NCBI GenBank assembly: GCA_028284415.1
Contig: JANQRU010000007.1
Span: 1,033,243-1,097,242, forward strand
Direction of reading: 5' to 3'
Length of the DNA: 64,000 nucleotides
Origin: Pyrinomonadaceae bacterium
GTDB taxonomy: Bacteria > Acidobacteriota > Blastocatellia > Pyrinomonadales > Pyrinomonadaceae
This document shows, one piece after another, positions 8,841 through 16,109 of the stretch (positions within the stretch are counted from its first letter, which is position 1; the number at the start of each line of letters is the position of its first letter). The notes under the pieces were generated by a model. The model was given only the letters and a program-made list of their open reading frames with translations. It searched no databases and was not told where the DNA came from. A program made the translations under genes and the position numbers.

Positions 8841-8890
8841 GCCTGATTGTGGTTCAAGAGGTCAAGGGTTCGAATCCCTCTAGCCGCACC
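8841..8890 (+). pseudogene. degenerate 3' half of tRNA-His, copy 1
   Basis: From the anticodon stem (GCCTGATTGTGGTTC) through the T arm to the acceptor 3' strand this matches the intact tRNA at 5837-5885, with two substitutions and one inserted A. The 5' half (acceptor 5' strand and D arm) is missing, so no functional tRNA can fold. The match runs on into the tRNA's 3' flank (CTTTTAATTTCAA). Confidence 0.85.
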
Positions 8891-8952
8891 TTTTAATTTC
8901 AATAGCTTATTGCAACCAAAGATTCACCAAAACTCTTAACAATTATTAAGAA

Positions 8953-9092
8953 ATTGAATTTAAGAGAAATAATGTTTACGGAGACAATTTCAATTGGTAT
9001 ATGACAAACAAGATAGGCAGCACTGCCACTTTCTCATCTGGATGTTATCCCATTGCTAAAGTTGTTTTTGACTGTGAAGAAAAATGTTCGCT
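8953..9092 (+). pseudogene. truncated copy of the small gene at 15440
   Basis: Translation from ATT at 8953 gives IEFKRNNVYGDNFNWYMTNK and continues to KVVFDCEEK, colinear with the first 46 or so residues of the intact gene at 15440. The start codon is ATT instead of ATG. Similarity stops near 9092, where unrelated DNA begins. The intact gene has over 100 further residues. It is a gene start left behind at a rearrangement breakpoint. Confidence 0.75.
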
Positions 9093-9116
9093 TTTAGAAG
9101 GCAGGAAAGTACTTGA

Positions 9117-9269
9117 GTCGAGCCGGATGAAATCAAAATTCGCTTTTACAGCAAAAATACGGCAATAGCCGTCGGTCAGACGACAATTGACGAAACGGTT
9201 TATCGCTGGACAGTTGTTTATGTTAAAAGTGAAAAGAATTGGCAGATAGCGGCAAGCCAGATAAGTTAA
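9117..9269 (+). pseudogene. C-terminal remnant of a DUF4440/NTF2-like gene
   Basis: A frame open from 9117 to TAA at 9267-9269 encodes about 50 residues. It includes DEIKIRFYSKNTAIAVGQTT and RWTVVYVKSEKNWQIAASQI. This is the characteristic last sheet and terminal SQIS of DUF4440/SnoaL-like domains. No start codon or N-terminal half is present. It abuts the truncated gene to its left, so the junction near 9092-9117 is a breakpoint. It ends five bases before the GTG of the transporter lipoprotein. Confidence 0.65.
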
Positions 9270-9274
9270 AAATT

Positions 9275-10822
9275 GTGAAAAGGAACTTCTTTAAAAATAT
9301 AATTTTAGTTATTTTCGGCAGTCTGATTTTTTGGTCATGTGCGAAATCTCCGAACAATTCCATTGATGATAAACTTCTTAGAATTGCAACATCATTCAAA
9401 ATTCAGACACTCGCTCCACAGGAGTCGGCAAGTTATTTTTTGATCGAATACGGTATTGCTGAAACTCTGCTTTTTCTCGATGATGAAGCTAATCTGAAAC
9501 CACAAATTTTGGAATCTTACGAGCAGATTGACGAGCGAAACTGGAAACTCATCGTCCGCGATAAGATTTTTTTTCACAGCGGAAAACCTTTGACGGCAGA
9601 AAACTTGGCAGAGGCGATGAAGTTTCAATTGAAGAATTCGCCTGCCACACAGAGTCTTTTGCAAAACGCTTCGGTTAAGACAAACGGCGAAAGAGAAATA
9701 GTTTTAACAACCGAAGTACCTAATCCGAATATTCCGAACATTTTGGCTGACGAAAGTGGATTTCCGGTTTTTGATGTTGAATGCACAGAAAAAGCTAATG
9801 AAAATTTGTCTGAAATTATAAAAAACGGATGTTACACGGGTGCATACAAATTAAAAAATTTGGACGACCGCGAGATGGTTTTGGAGCGTTTTGAAAAGTA
9901 TTGGCAAGGAAAGCCGCCACTTGAAAAAGTCGTTGTCAAATTCGTCCCGGACGCACAGGTGAGAATTCTTGCGGTTCAATCGGGCGAAGCCGACATCGCA
10001 CTTTATCCGCCGTCGGAAGCAAAAAGAATTTTGGAAAATCAAACGAATGCCAACTTCAAAATGAGCGAAAACGCGAGCGGCGGACCACGTCTTTTTTTTA
10101 ACACTCGCCGCCCGCCTTTTGATGATACAAATGTTCGCCGTGCCGTGAGTTTGGGAATCAAATACGATTCATTAGCAAACGAGTTTTTCGACGGTGTTTA
10201 TCAAACCGCTGATGGATTTTATCCACCGATCTATAAATTTGCCGTCCAAAATCAGAAAACCGATCTGCCAAATGCAAAAAAACTGCTTGACGAATCCGGC
10301 TGGAAGTTAAACGAAAATAATTTGCGGACAAAAGACGGAAAAACTTTAACGGCTGTTTTGCTGACGTATCCGCAACAACCCGATTGGGTAACCTTGGCAA
10401 CGGTGATTCAGGCAAATCTGCGGGAAATTGGTTTCGATGTAAAAATCCGGCAGGTTGAAGACATAAATGCAGCTTTTAAAAAAGATGACTGGAATTTCGG
10501 AATCATTTCCCCCGGAATTACAACGAACGGTGGCACGCCTGAACCGCTTTTGCGGGAATTTTTGACAAGTAACGGCGAAAAAAATTACGGCGGAATTTCT
10601 GATGATGAACTCGATAAATTAGTAGAAACTTTAAGCCAAACATTTGATCAGGCAAAGCGAAAAGAGATTTTGCAAAGAATTCAAGCCATCGTTATTGAGG
10701 AAAAAGCATACGAAATTCGCCCGCTTTTCACTCGCTCGAAGGTAGTTGTTGGAAACAGATTCAAAAATTATAAACCGTCTCCGCAACTCCGCCACGTAAC
10801 GTTTGAAACAAAACCAGATTGA
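9275..10822 (+). CDS. peptide/nickel-type ABC transporter substrate-binding lipoprotein
   Basis: This is an extracytoplasmic solute-binding protein of the SBP_bac_5 family (DppA/OppA/NikA), 515 residues. The GTG at 9275 opens on a lipoprotein signal (KRNFFKNIILVIFGSLIFWSC). A longer frame exists upstream but runs into the DUF4440 remnant. Family features: LRIATSFKIQTLAP at the mature N terminus, the FHSGKPLTAENLAEAMKF pattern, the AYKLKNLDDREMVLERFEKYW segment, and LFFNTRRPPFDDTNVRRAVS. It is the first gene of a five-gene operon, and the permease start overlaps its stop. The substrate cannot be read from sequence; the DUF4198 gene at the operon end points toward a metal or metal chelate. Confidence 0.9.
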   Translation: MKRNFFKNIILVIFGSLIFWSCAKSPNNSIDDKLLRIATSFKIQTLAPQESASYFLIEYGIAETLLFLDDEANLKPQILESYEQIDERNWKLIVRDKIFFHSGKPLTAENLAEAMKFQLKNSPATQSLLQNASVKTNGEREIVLTTEVPNPNIPNILADESGFPVFDVECTEKANENLSEIIKNGCYTGAYKLKNLDDREMVLERFEKYWQGKPPLEKVVVKFVPDAQVRILAVQSGEADIALYPPSEAKRILENQTNANFKMSENASGGPRLFFNTRRPPFDDTNVRRAVSLGIKYDSLANEFFDGVYQTADGFYPPIYKFAVQNQKTDLPNAKKLLDESGWKLNENNLRTKDGKTLTAVLLTYPQQPDWVTLATVIQANLREIGFDVKIRQVEDINAAFKKDDWNFGIISPGITTNGGTPEPLLREFLTSNGEKNYGGISDDELDKLVETLSQTFDQAKRKEILQRIQAIVIEEKAYEIRPLFTRSKVVVGNRFKNYKPSPQLRHVTFETKPD

Positions 10823-11811
10823 TGAAAAAAGACTTTGGAAAATCCAACACCACATACTTTTTGCGTGTGATTGCCGGGCGAATCGGGCAGGCTGTTTTGG
10901 CAATTTTTGGCGTCAGTATTCTCGTTTGGGCATTGCTTCCATTAGCGAGCGGCGATACTGCCGAGCGAGTTCTGAATGCTCGCGGCGTAGAAAATCCGAC
11001 AACGCTTGAGATCGAAGCCGTTAGAAAAGAATTCGGTTTGAATCGTCCACTCGTTGTGCAATATTTTGCGTGGATTTCTAAAGCGGTTCAGGGTGATTTT
11101 TCCGTGTCATATCAGTCCAAGCGTCCGGTTTTACAGGAAATTTCCGAAAGGCTTCCGGCGACGATTCTGCTGGCGGCAATCGCTCTTTTGATGTCATTCG
11201 TTCTTTCGATTTCTGCGGCGATGATAAGTGCCACATTTCACGAGAAATTTCCTGATCGCATCATTCAATTTCTAACGCAGACAAGTTCCGCAGTTCCGTC
11301 TTTCTTGCTAGGTTTGCTGATATTGCAATTCGTTGTTGTCAGTTATGGAATCGGCAGTGTCGTTACGGAAGTTTCGATTGCGGGAGCGGTTTTTCCTGCT
11401 TTTTGTTTGGCGTGGGCGAGATTTGGAACCTGGACACAGATTTTGCGAGCTAATCTTTTGGAGGCAGCTGAATCGCGTTATGCATTCGTTGCCAAAGCAC
11501 GCGGTGCGAGTAAAAGTCGGATTTTGTGGCGTTACGCTTTACCGAACGCACTTTTGCCGTTTTTAACCGTCGTCGGTGTCGGTATCGGTTCGCTTCTGGG
11601 CGGAGCCGCGATCATCGAAACAGTTTTTTCGTGGAACGGAATCGGCAGTTACGCCGTTCAAGCGGTTGCGGCTCGTGATTTACCAGTGGTGCAAGGATTT
11701 GTAATTTTCGCCACGCTTATTTATATCGTTTCAAATCTCGCAGTTGATCTAATTGCCCTGCGACTAAATCCGCAGATGCGGGCGATGAAAACTAATGCGA
11801 ATTTTATTTAG
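10822..11811 (+). CDS. ABC transporter permease, DppB/NikB-like
   Basis: This 329-residue inner-membrane permease overlaps the binding-protein stop by one base (TGATG), implying translational coupling. It opens with the family's RVIAGRIGQAVLAIFGVSILVW helix and then the conserved periplasmic stretch on RKEFGLNRPLVVQYFAW. Further helices follow. The cytoplasmic EAA loop, which contacts the ATPase, is EAAESRYAFVAKARGASKSR (about residues 215-235). The ending IYIVSNLAVDLIALRLNPQMR is typical of DppB. It pairs with the next permease. Confidence 0.92.
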   Translation: MKKDFGKSNTTYFLRVIAGRIGQAVLAIFGVSILVWALLPLASGDTAERVLNARGVENPTTLEIEAVRKEFGLNRPLVVQYFAWISKAVQGDFSVSYQSKRPVLQEISERLPATILLAAIALLMSFVLSISAAMISATFHEKFPDRIIQFLTQTSSAVPSFLLGLLILQFVVVSYGIGSVVTEVSIAGAVFPAFCLAWARFGTWTQILRANLLEAAESRYAFVAKARGASKSRILWRYALPNALLPFLTVVGVGIGSLLGGAAIIETVFSWNGIGSYAVQAVAARDLPVVQGFVIFATLIYIVSNLAVDLIALRLNPQMRAMKTNANFI

Positions 11812-11853
11812 CATCAATAGAATAAGAAATTTGAATAATTAAATGTCAGAATA

Positions 11854-11953
11854 AACTACGAAAACCACGAAAAGATACGAAATTTTACGAAAAAAGCTTT
11901 AATGTATTCTTTCTTTCGAAAGTTTTGTGAAAATTTCGTGTCTTTTCGTAGTT
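11854..11953. repeat. imperfect inverted repeat between the two permease genes
   Basis: The arms AACTACGAAAA...GATACGAAATTTT and AAAATTTCGTGTC...TTTTCGTAGTT face each other over about 100 bases. Related ACGAA-rich arms form the palindrome at 27409-27488, so this looks like a dispersed palindromic element. It interrupts an otherwise tightly packed operon and separates the permeases by about 150 bases. Confidence 0.6.
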
Positions 11954-11963
11954 ATAAATAGTT

Positions 11964-12776
11964 TTGTATTCCGAATTTTTCAAAAATAAATCGGCACTCG
12001 TCGGACTTACGCTCGGCACACTTTTGTTATTGTTCGTCGTGTTTGTTCCAATTTTCTCCACACATTATCCGAACGAGCAAAAGCCTTCGCGGAAACTACT
12101 CGCACCGAGTGTAGAAAATCTGCTCGGCACAGATCAATTCGGACGTGACGTTTTGGTAAGAACTGCTGTTGGCGGCAGACGTTCGCTCGGTGCGACTTTG
12201 ATCGTCATCGGTCTGACGCTCGCAGTGAGTATTTTAATCGGAATTTCCATAGGTCTTGTCGGCGGAATTGTTGACTCGTTTTTTTCACGGATCATAGACA
12301 TCTTGCTCGCTGTTCCGACATTGGTGTTGGCTTTGGCGATCGTCGGCGTTCTCGGAGTTGGTTTTGAAAACTTATTGATTGCACTCGTCATTTCTTTTCT
12401 CGCTTTTTATACAAGACTCGTCCGCAGTTACGCTTTGTCCATAAAGCAGAGACCAGATGTTATCACGGCACGACTCGCTGGAATCAGCTGGACACGAATA
12501 ATTTTAACGCACATCGTGCCTGACATTTTTCGCCAAATGCTGATTGTCGCCACGCTCGATCTCGGCGGAATAATTATCAGCATTGCCGGACTTTCTTTTC
12601 TAGGATTGGGTTCGCAGCCTCCCGATGCCGAATGGGGAGCGATGCTCGGCGAAGCCAGATTTTATTTTTCAAACGCACCGCATCTGCTTTTCGCTCCGGC
12701 AGTGGCAATACTTTTATCGATCGTTTCCGCTAATCTGATCGGCAATGCTTTACGCGATGTGCAGGAATTGGAATGA
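11964..12776 (+). CDS. ABC transporter permease, DppC/NikC-like
   Basis: This second permease of the importer is 270 residues. The frame is bounded by a TAA at 11955, leaving TTG at 11964 as the only plausible start, which directly follows the inverted repeat. Family marks: FFKNKSALVGLTLGTLLLLF, the signature LLGTDQFGRDVLVRTAVGGR, a short EAA loop AARLAGISWTRIILTHIVPD equivalent, and the C-terminal GLSFLGLGSQPPDAEWGAML. The N terminus lacks the usual longer cytoplasmic leader, so the repeat may have displaced the original start. It overlaps the ATPase gene by four bases (ATGA). Confidence 0.9.
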   Translation: MYSEFFKNKSALVGLTLGTLLLLFVVFVPIFSTHYPNEQKPSRKLLAPSVENLLGTDQFGRDVLVRTAVGGRRSLGATLIVIGLTLAVSILIGISIGLVGGIVDSFFSRIIDILLAVPTLVLALAIVGVLGVGFENLLIALVISFLAFYTRLVRSYALSIKQRPDVITARLAGISWTRIILTHIVPDIFRQMLIVATLDLGGIIISIAGLSFLGLGSQPPDAEWGAMLGEARFYFSNAPHLLFAPAVAILLSIVSANLIGNALRDVQELE

Positions 12777-14254
12777 CAAAAACGATTCTAAAATTTCAAA
12801 ATGTGAGCATCACCTACGCCAATGGTTTTCGTGCCGTTCGTAAGGTGAGTTTCGCCGTCCGTTCTAGTGAATGTCTTGCGATTGTCGGTGAATCGGGAAG
12901 CGGAAAAACGACTCTAGTGAAATCAGCACTCGGAATTTTGCCGAAAAATACAAAAGTTTCGGGTTCGATAAAAATAAATGAAACGGAAATCGTCGGTGCA
13001 AAAGAAAAAACTCTGCGGAAAATTCGAGGGCTTTTTGCGGGGTTTGTTGCTCAAGAACCCTTTTCAGCATTTAATCCTGTGTTTAGTGTCTTTGACCATA
13101 TTGCCGAAGCGTGGCGAGTTCATAAGCTGCAACCGAAAAAATCGGAAATTTTTGATTCACTTGAAAGATCAGGCATCGAAAATGCGGCGGAAAATTTAAA
13201 AAAATTTCCTTTCGAGTGGAGCGGCGGAATGCTGCAACGAGCAGGGATTGTAGCAGTGGCAGCACACAAACCAGAAATTATCATCGCTGACGAACCGACT
13301 TCCGCACTCGACGCAGATCGTGCCGACTCAATCTTAAAAGCATTACGTAAAACCGATGCGGCGATTTTGCTTATCTCACACGACATAAATTTAGTTCAGC
13401 GTTTTGCAGATAGAATTGCTGTTTTCAAAAACGGAGAAATCGTTGAAATGAGCGAAACCGAAAGTATTTTCGAGAATCCAAATCACGAATATACAAAGCT
13501 TTTGCTTTCCGATAATGTTCATGAAAAATACGCAACTGATAAATCGAACCCCAAAATTATTCTGGAAGCAAAAAAACTGAGTAAATTTTACAGTTCAAAT
13601 GGAAATAAAATTCACGCCGTTAAGCGAGCCGATCTAACTGTTCAAACAGGCGAAATTGTCGGTATTTACGGTGCTTCGGGAAGTGGAAAATCTACGCTTT
13701 TGCGAATGCTGGCGACGATTGAACTACCTTCTAATGGTGAAATTTTTATGCAGAATGAATTGGCGACAAGTTTCGAATCAAACAAACTTTTTTTCAAAGA
13801 AGCCCGCAAAGGATTCGTGATGCCAATCTTTCAAAATCCTTTGAGCAGTTTGAATAAGAATTGGGTGATTTGGCGAATTATCACCGAACCACTTGAGGCA
13901 AAACATCGAACGGAAAAACTTTCTAAAGTAGAAAAACTTGAAATCGCCCGCAAAATTTTAGCGGAAGTGGGTTTAAGCGAAATTGATCTAAATACAAAAC
14001 CTGCGAAACTTTCCGTCGGACAATGTCAAAGGGTTTCGATTGCGAGGGCTTTGACAGCAAATCCGAAACTGATCGCAGCGGATGAACCGACTTCAGCTCT
14101 TGATGCAAGGTCGGCAAATATCGTTATGAAACTTTTCAGCAAAATCGCCGAAAAAGGAACAGCGATTATCATCGTCAGCCACAACGAACCGCTTCTGAAA
14201 ACATATTGCCACCGCCTTTTACAAATGCACGACGGCATTCTCGAAAACGAATAA
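12773..14254 (+). CDS. dual-domain ABC transporter ATPase (DppD-DppF fusion type)
   Basis: Two complete ATPase units share one 493-residue chain. Unit 1 has Walker A GESGSGKTT (about 39-47), signature WSGGMLQR and Walker B IIIADEPTSALD. Unit 2 has Walker A GASGSGKST (about 300), signature LSVGQCQR and Walker B LIAADEPTSALD. The signatures deviate slightly from LSGGQ, chiefly the Val in unit 2. Both switch histidines (ISHD, VSHNE) are present. It energises the two permeases and belongs to the same operon (ATGA overlap upstream, five-base gap downstream). Confidence 0.93.
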   Translation: MTKTILKFQNVSITYANGFRAVRKVSFAVRSSECLAIVGESGSGKTTLVKSALGILPKNTKVSGSIKINETEIVGAKEKTLRKIRGLFAGFVAQEPFSAFNPVFSVFDHIAEAWRVHKLQPKKSEIFDSLERSGIENAAENLKKFPFEWSGGMLQRAGIVAVAAHKPEIIIADEPTSALDADRADSILKALRKTDAAILLISHDINLVQRFADRIAVFKNGEIVEMSETESIFENPNHEYTKLLLSDNVHEKYATDKSNPKIILEAKKLSKFYSSNGNKIHAVKRADLTVQTGEIVGIYGASGSGKSTLLRMLATIELPSNGEIFMQNELATSFESNKLFFKEARKGFVMPIFQNPLSSLNKNWVIWRIITEPLEAKHRTEKLSKVEKLEIARKILAEVGLSEIDLNTKPAKLSVGQCQRVSIARALTANPKLIAADEPTSALDARSANIVMKLFSKIAEKGTAIIIVSHNEPLLKTYCHRLLQMHDGILENE

Positions 14255-14259
14255 AAATT

Positions 14260-15045
14260 ATGGAAATGCAGAATCAAACCTTTTTTGAAATCATTATTTA
14301 CGCAATTTCGGCGTTTTCTACGCTAATTTTCGGTCATAATTTGTGGCTTGTCGCCAAAGATCAGCAAAACGAAATAGAGATCGAAATTGTTACGAGCGAT
14401 AAATTTCCCGAATCGGATATGGGGATTAAACCCGAAAGAGTCAAGGATTTTCGAGTTTTTTCAGAGAACGATTCGTTTGAAATAGCAGATTTTCAAACCT
14501 CAGAAAACTCGCTTATCTCTAAAATTGATAAGATCAAAAATACGGAACTTGCTGCACTCGAAATTTATCCGCATCCAATTGTTTTGGAAGCGGATAAATT
14601 CGTTAGATACATTAAAAGTGAAGAAGCAGAAAATTTTGTCGCACCTGATTTTATCGAAGGCGAAACGCTTGAACCGCAACGAGAATCTTACGCAAAGTTT
14701 GCTAAAGTCATGTTTGATAATCAATCATTTGCACGAAATGTCGGGCATCAGTTTGAAATTGTTTTACAAGAAAATCCTTCGGAAATCGGCGAAGACGGTG
14801 TGATTCCAGTTAAAGTTTTGTTTGATGGTAAACCGATAGAAAATCTGCGGGTTTCGAGCGGCTCGGAAAATTTAAAGGGAGGAAAATACTCAGCACATTC
14901 CCGAACGGATGAAAACGGAGTGGCGAAAATTAAGATTTCAGGTAAAGGTTTGTGGTTTATCAGAACGCATTATATTCGCTCACATTTGAAAAGAAACGAA
15001 TTTGATTGGGAAAGTTTCTGGGCTTCGATCACCTTTCGGATTTAA
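14260..15045 (+). CDS. DUF4198 (CbiK-like) periplasmic protein
   Basis: This 261-residue protein starts at ATG 14260, five bases after the ATPase stop; a longer frame would overlap that gene. A hydrophobic N terminus (FFEIIIYAISAFSTLIF) is followed by GHNLWLVAKDQQNEIEIEI, the hallmark opening of DUF4198 proteins. Near the C terminus are PVKVLFDGKPIENLRVS, SRTDENGVAKIKI and GLWFIRTHY, the usual beta-sandwich pattern. The family (COG5266) is named as a periplasmic component of cobalt/nickel uptake, so metal transport by this operon is an inference from both family and position. Confidence 0.75.
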   Translation: MEMQNQTFFEIIIYAISAFSTLIFGHNLWLVAKDQQNEIEIEIVTSDKFPESDMGIKPERVKDFRVFSENDSFEIADFQTSENSLISKIDKIKNTELAALEIYPHPIVLEADKFVRYIKSEEAENFVAPDFIEGETLEPQRESYAKFAKVMFDNQSFARNVGHQFEIVLQENPSEIGEDGVIPVKVLFDGKPIENLRVSSGSENLKGGKYSAHSRTDENGVAKIKISGKGLWFIRTHYIRSHLKRNEFDWESFWASITFRI

Positions 15046-15194
15046 ACATTTGAATTAGAAAAGAGTTTTATAACGAACTAATAACTTTGTATTTGATTTG
15101 AGGAGAATGTTTTATGTGCCGCTGGCGTGGATGTTGGTAAGGTTATTGAGATTTCTCCTACCTCCTAATGTCAAAAGTTATTAATAAATAAGTG

Positions 15195-15251
15195 CAGAAC
15201 CTTCATCTCAGGAATACTAATAAACGGAAAGCCTTTGGTTAAAAATATGCC
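15195..15251 (+). repeat. 57-nt exact direct repeat, copy B (orphan fragment)
   Basis: Identical over 57 bases to 8250-8306 in the second DUF5991/TonB-like gene. The flanks do not continue the match, so it is an isolated scrap with no coding context. Confidence 0.9.
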
Positions 15252-15326
15252 AGAAATTTCTTCAACAAGTATTAATTTATAAAATAGTGAAGTTTTTACA
15301 ATTAGAATAATTGCTCAATTTTTAAT

Positions 15327-15372
15327 GCCTGATTATGGTTCAGAAGGTCTAAGACTCGCCCCCCTTTAGCCA
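15327..15372 (+). pseudogene. degenerate 3' half of tRNA-His, copy 2
   Basis: GCCTGATTATGGTTCAGAAG resembles the tRNA-His anticodon arm with an altered anticodon loop. The T arm and acceptor strand (CTAAGACTCGCC..CCCTTTAGCC) are heavily decayed. Its downstream flank (CTTTTAATCTCAATAG..) matches the flank of the copy at 8841, continuing into the gene at 15440. It is older or less constrained than the first copy. Confidence 0.7.
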
Positions 15373-15439
15373 TATCTTTTAATCTCAATAGTTTATTGCA
15401 ACCAACGATTCACTAACATTCTTAACAATTAATTTAGAA

Positions 15440-15889
15440 ATGGAATTTAAGAGAGAAAATTTTTACGGAGACAATTTCAATTGGTATATGACAGATAAGA
15501 AAGGCAATATTGCTACTTTCTTATCTGGATATGGTCATATTCCTAAGGTTGTTTTTGATAATGAGGAAAAATACTATCTGACGATAGAGTATTTCACTAA
15601 CTTGCCTGTCTTGTCTGATACTTTTCTATCAAGATATAACTCCATAATAAAACCTGACTATAAGGATGAACGTTTTATAGAAGTTCAATCAGCTAAAAGG
15701 GGAATATTCGCATATGATAACCAAGAATATTCCAGCATATACAAACTGTTGTGTGTTCCTCAGATAAAATTTAATTTAATAAATTTAGATAATGACATAA
15801 GAAATATCTTAGAACCTTTCAACTTTAGCAACCTTGATTTTGATATGGTCAAAAATATAGATATTGAAAGACACTTTGAATGTTACTAG
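15440..15889 (+). CDS. small hypothetical protein, intact copy
   Basis: This is a 149-residue protein of unknown family. It opens EFKRENFYGDNFNWYMTDKK, then GNIATFLSGYGHIPKVVFDN, and ends at DMVKNIDIERHFECY. It has no signal peptide and no membrane segment and is acidic and aromatic-rich. The size and style recall immunity-type proteins of toxin systems, but no motif proves that. A truncated copy lies at 8953; the two are colinear, including about 110 bases of upstream flank. No toxin gene is adjacent. Confidence 0.6.
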   Translation: MEFKRENFYGDNFNWYMTDKKGNIATFLSGYGHIPKVVFDNEEKYYLTIEYFTNLPVLSDTFLSRYNSIIKPDYKDERFIEVQSAKRGIFAYDNQEYSSIYKLLCVPQIKFNLINLDNDIRNILEPFNFSNLDFDMVKNIDIERHFECY

Positions 15890-16109
15890 ACTCCCTACAT
15901 AATAATTGAGGAAAGCACTTATTAATTAACTTTGTGAAATATATTTTGCAGATTTACCTATATTAATTGCAGGCTTAAATATAAGAGTTTCAAAAACGAT
16001 ATATTGATATGTGAAAACCATGATTAATTACTCATCTAATTACTCTTTTATCCATAATAAATTCTCATACCTTTGCTAAATCTTCTGTTTGTAGTAATTT
16101 GTTCAATGA

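Larger units (their letters stand above)
15046..15439. other. gene-free rearranged stretch with scraps of nearby genes
   Basis: This holds a GAGGAG followed by a nine-codon frame (ATG 15114, coding MCRWRGCW), the 57-base copy of paralog 2 (15195-15251) and a degenerate tRNA-His half (from 15327). The TTCTCCTACCTCC at about 15152-15164 could pair with the GAGGAG. No full gene fits here. The DNA is best read as rearrangement debris. Confidence 0.6.

Noticed and set aside
9239..9274. Longer start for the substrate-binding lipoprotein
   Set aside because: The added residues come from the DUF4440 remnant and push the lipoprotein signal inward; GTG 9275 opens on the signal directly.
14206..14259. 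Longer start for the DUF4198 protein
   Set aside because: It would overlap the ATPase gene by about 50 bases and add basic residues before the signal segment; ATG 14260 fits the operon spacing.
5810..15372. Three tRNA-His genes
   Set aside because: Only the copy at 5810 has acceptor and D arms. The others lack the 5' half and cannot fold.
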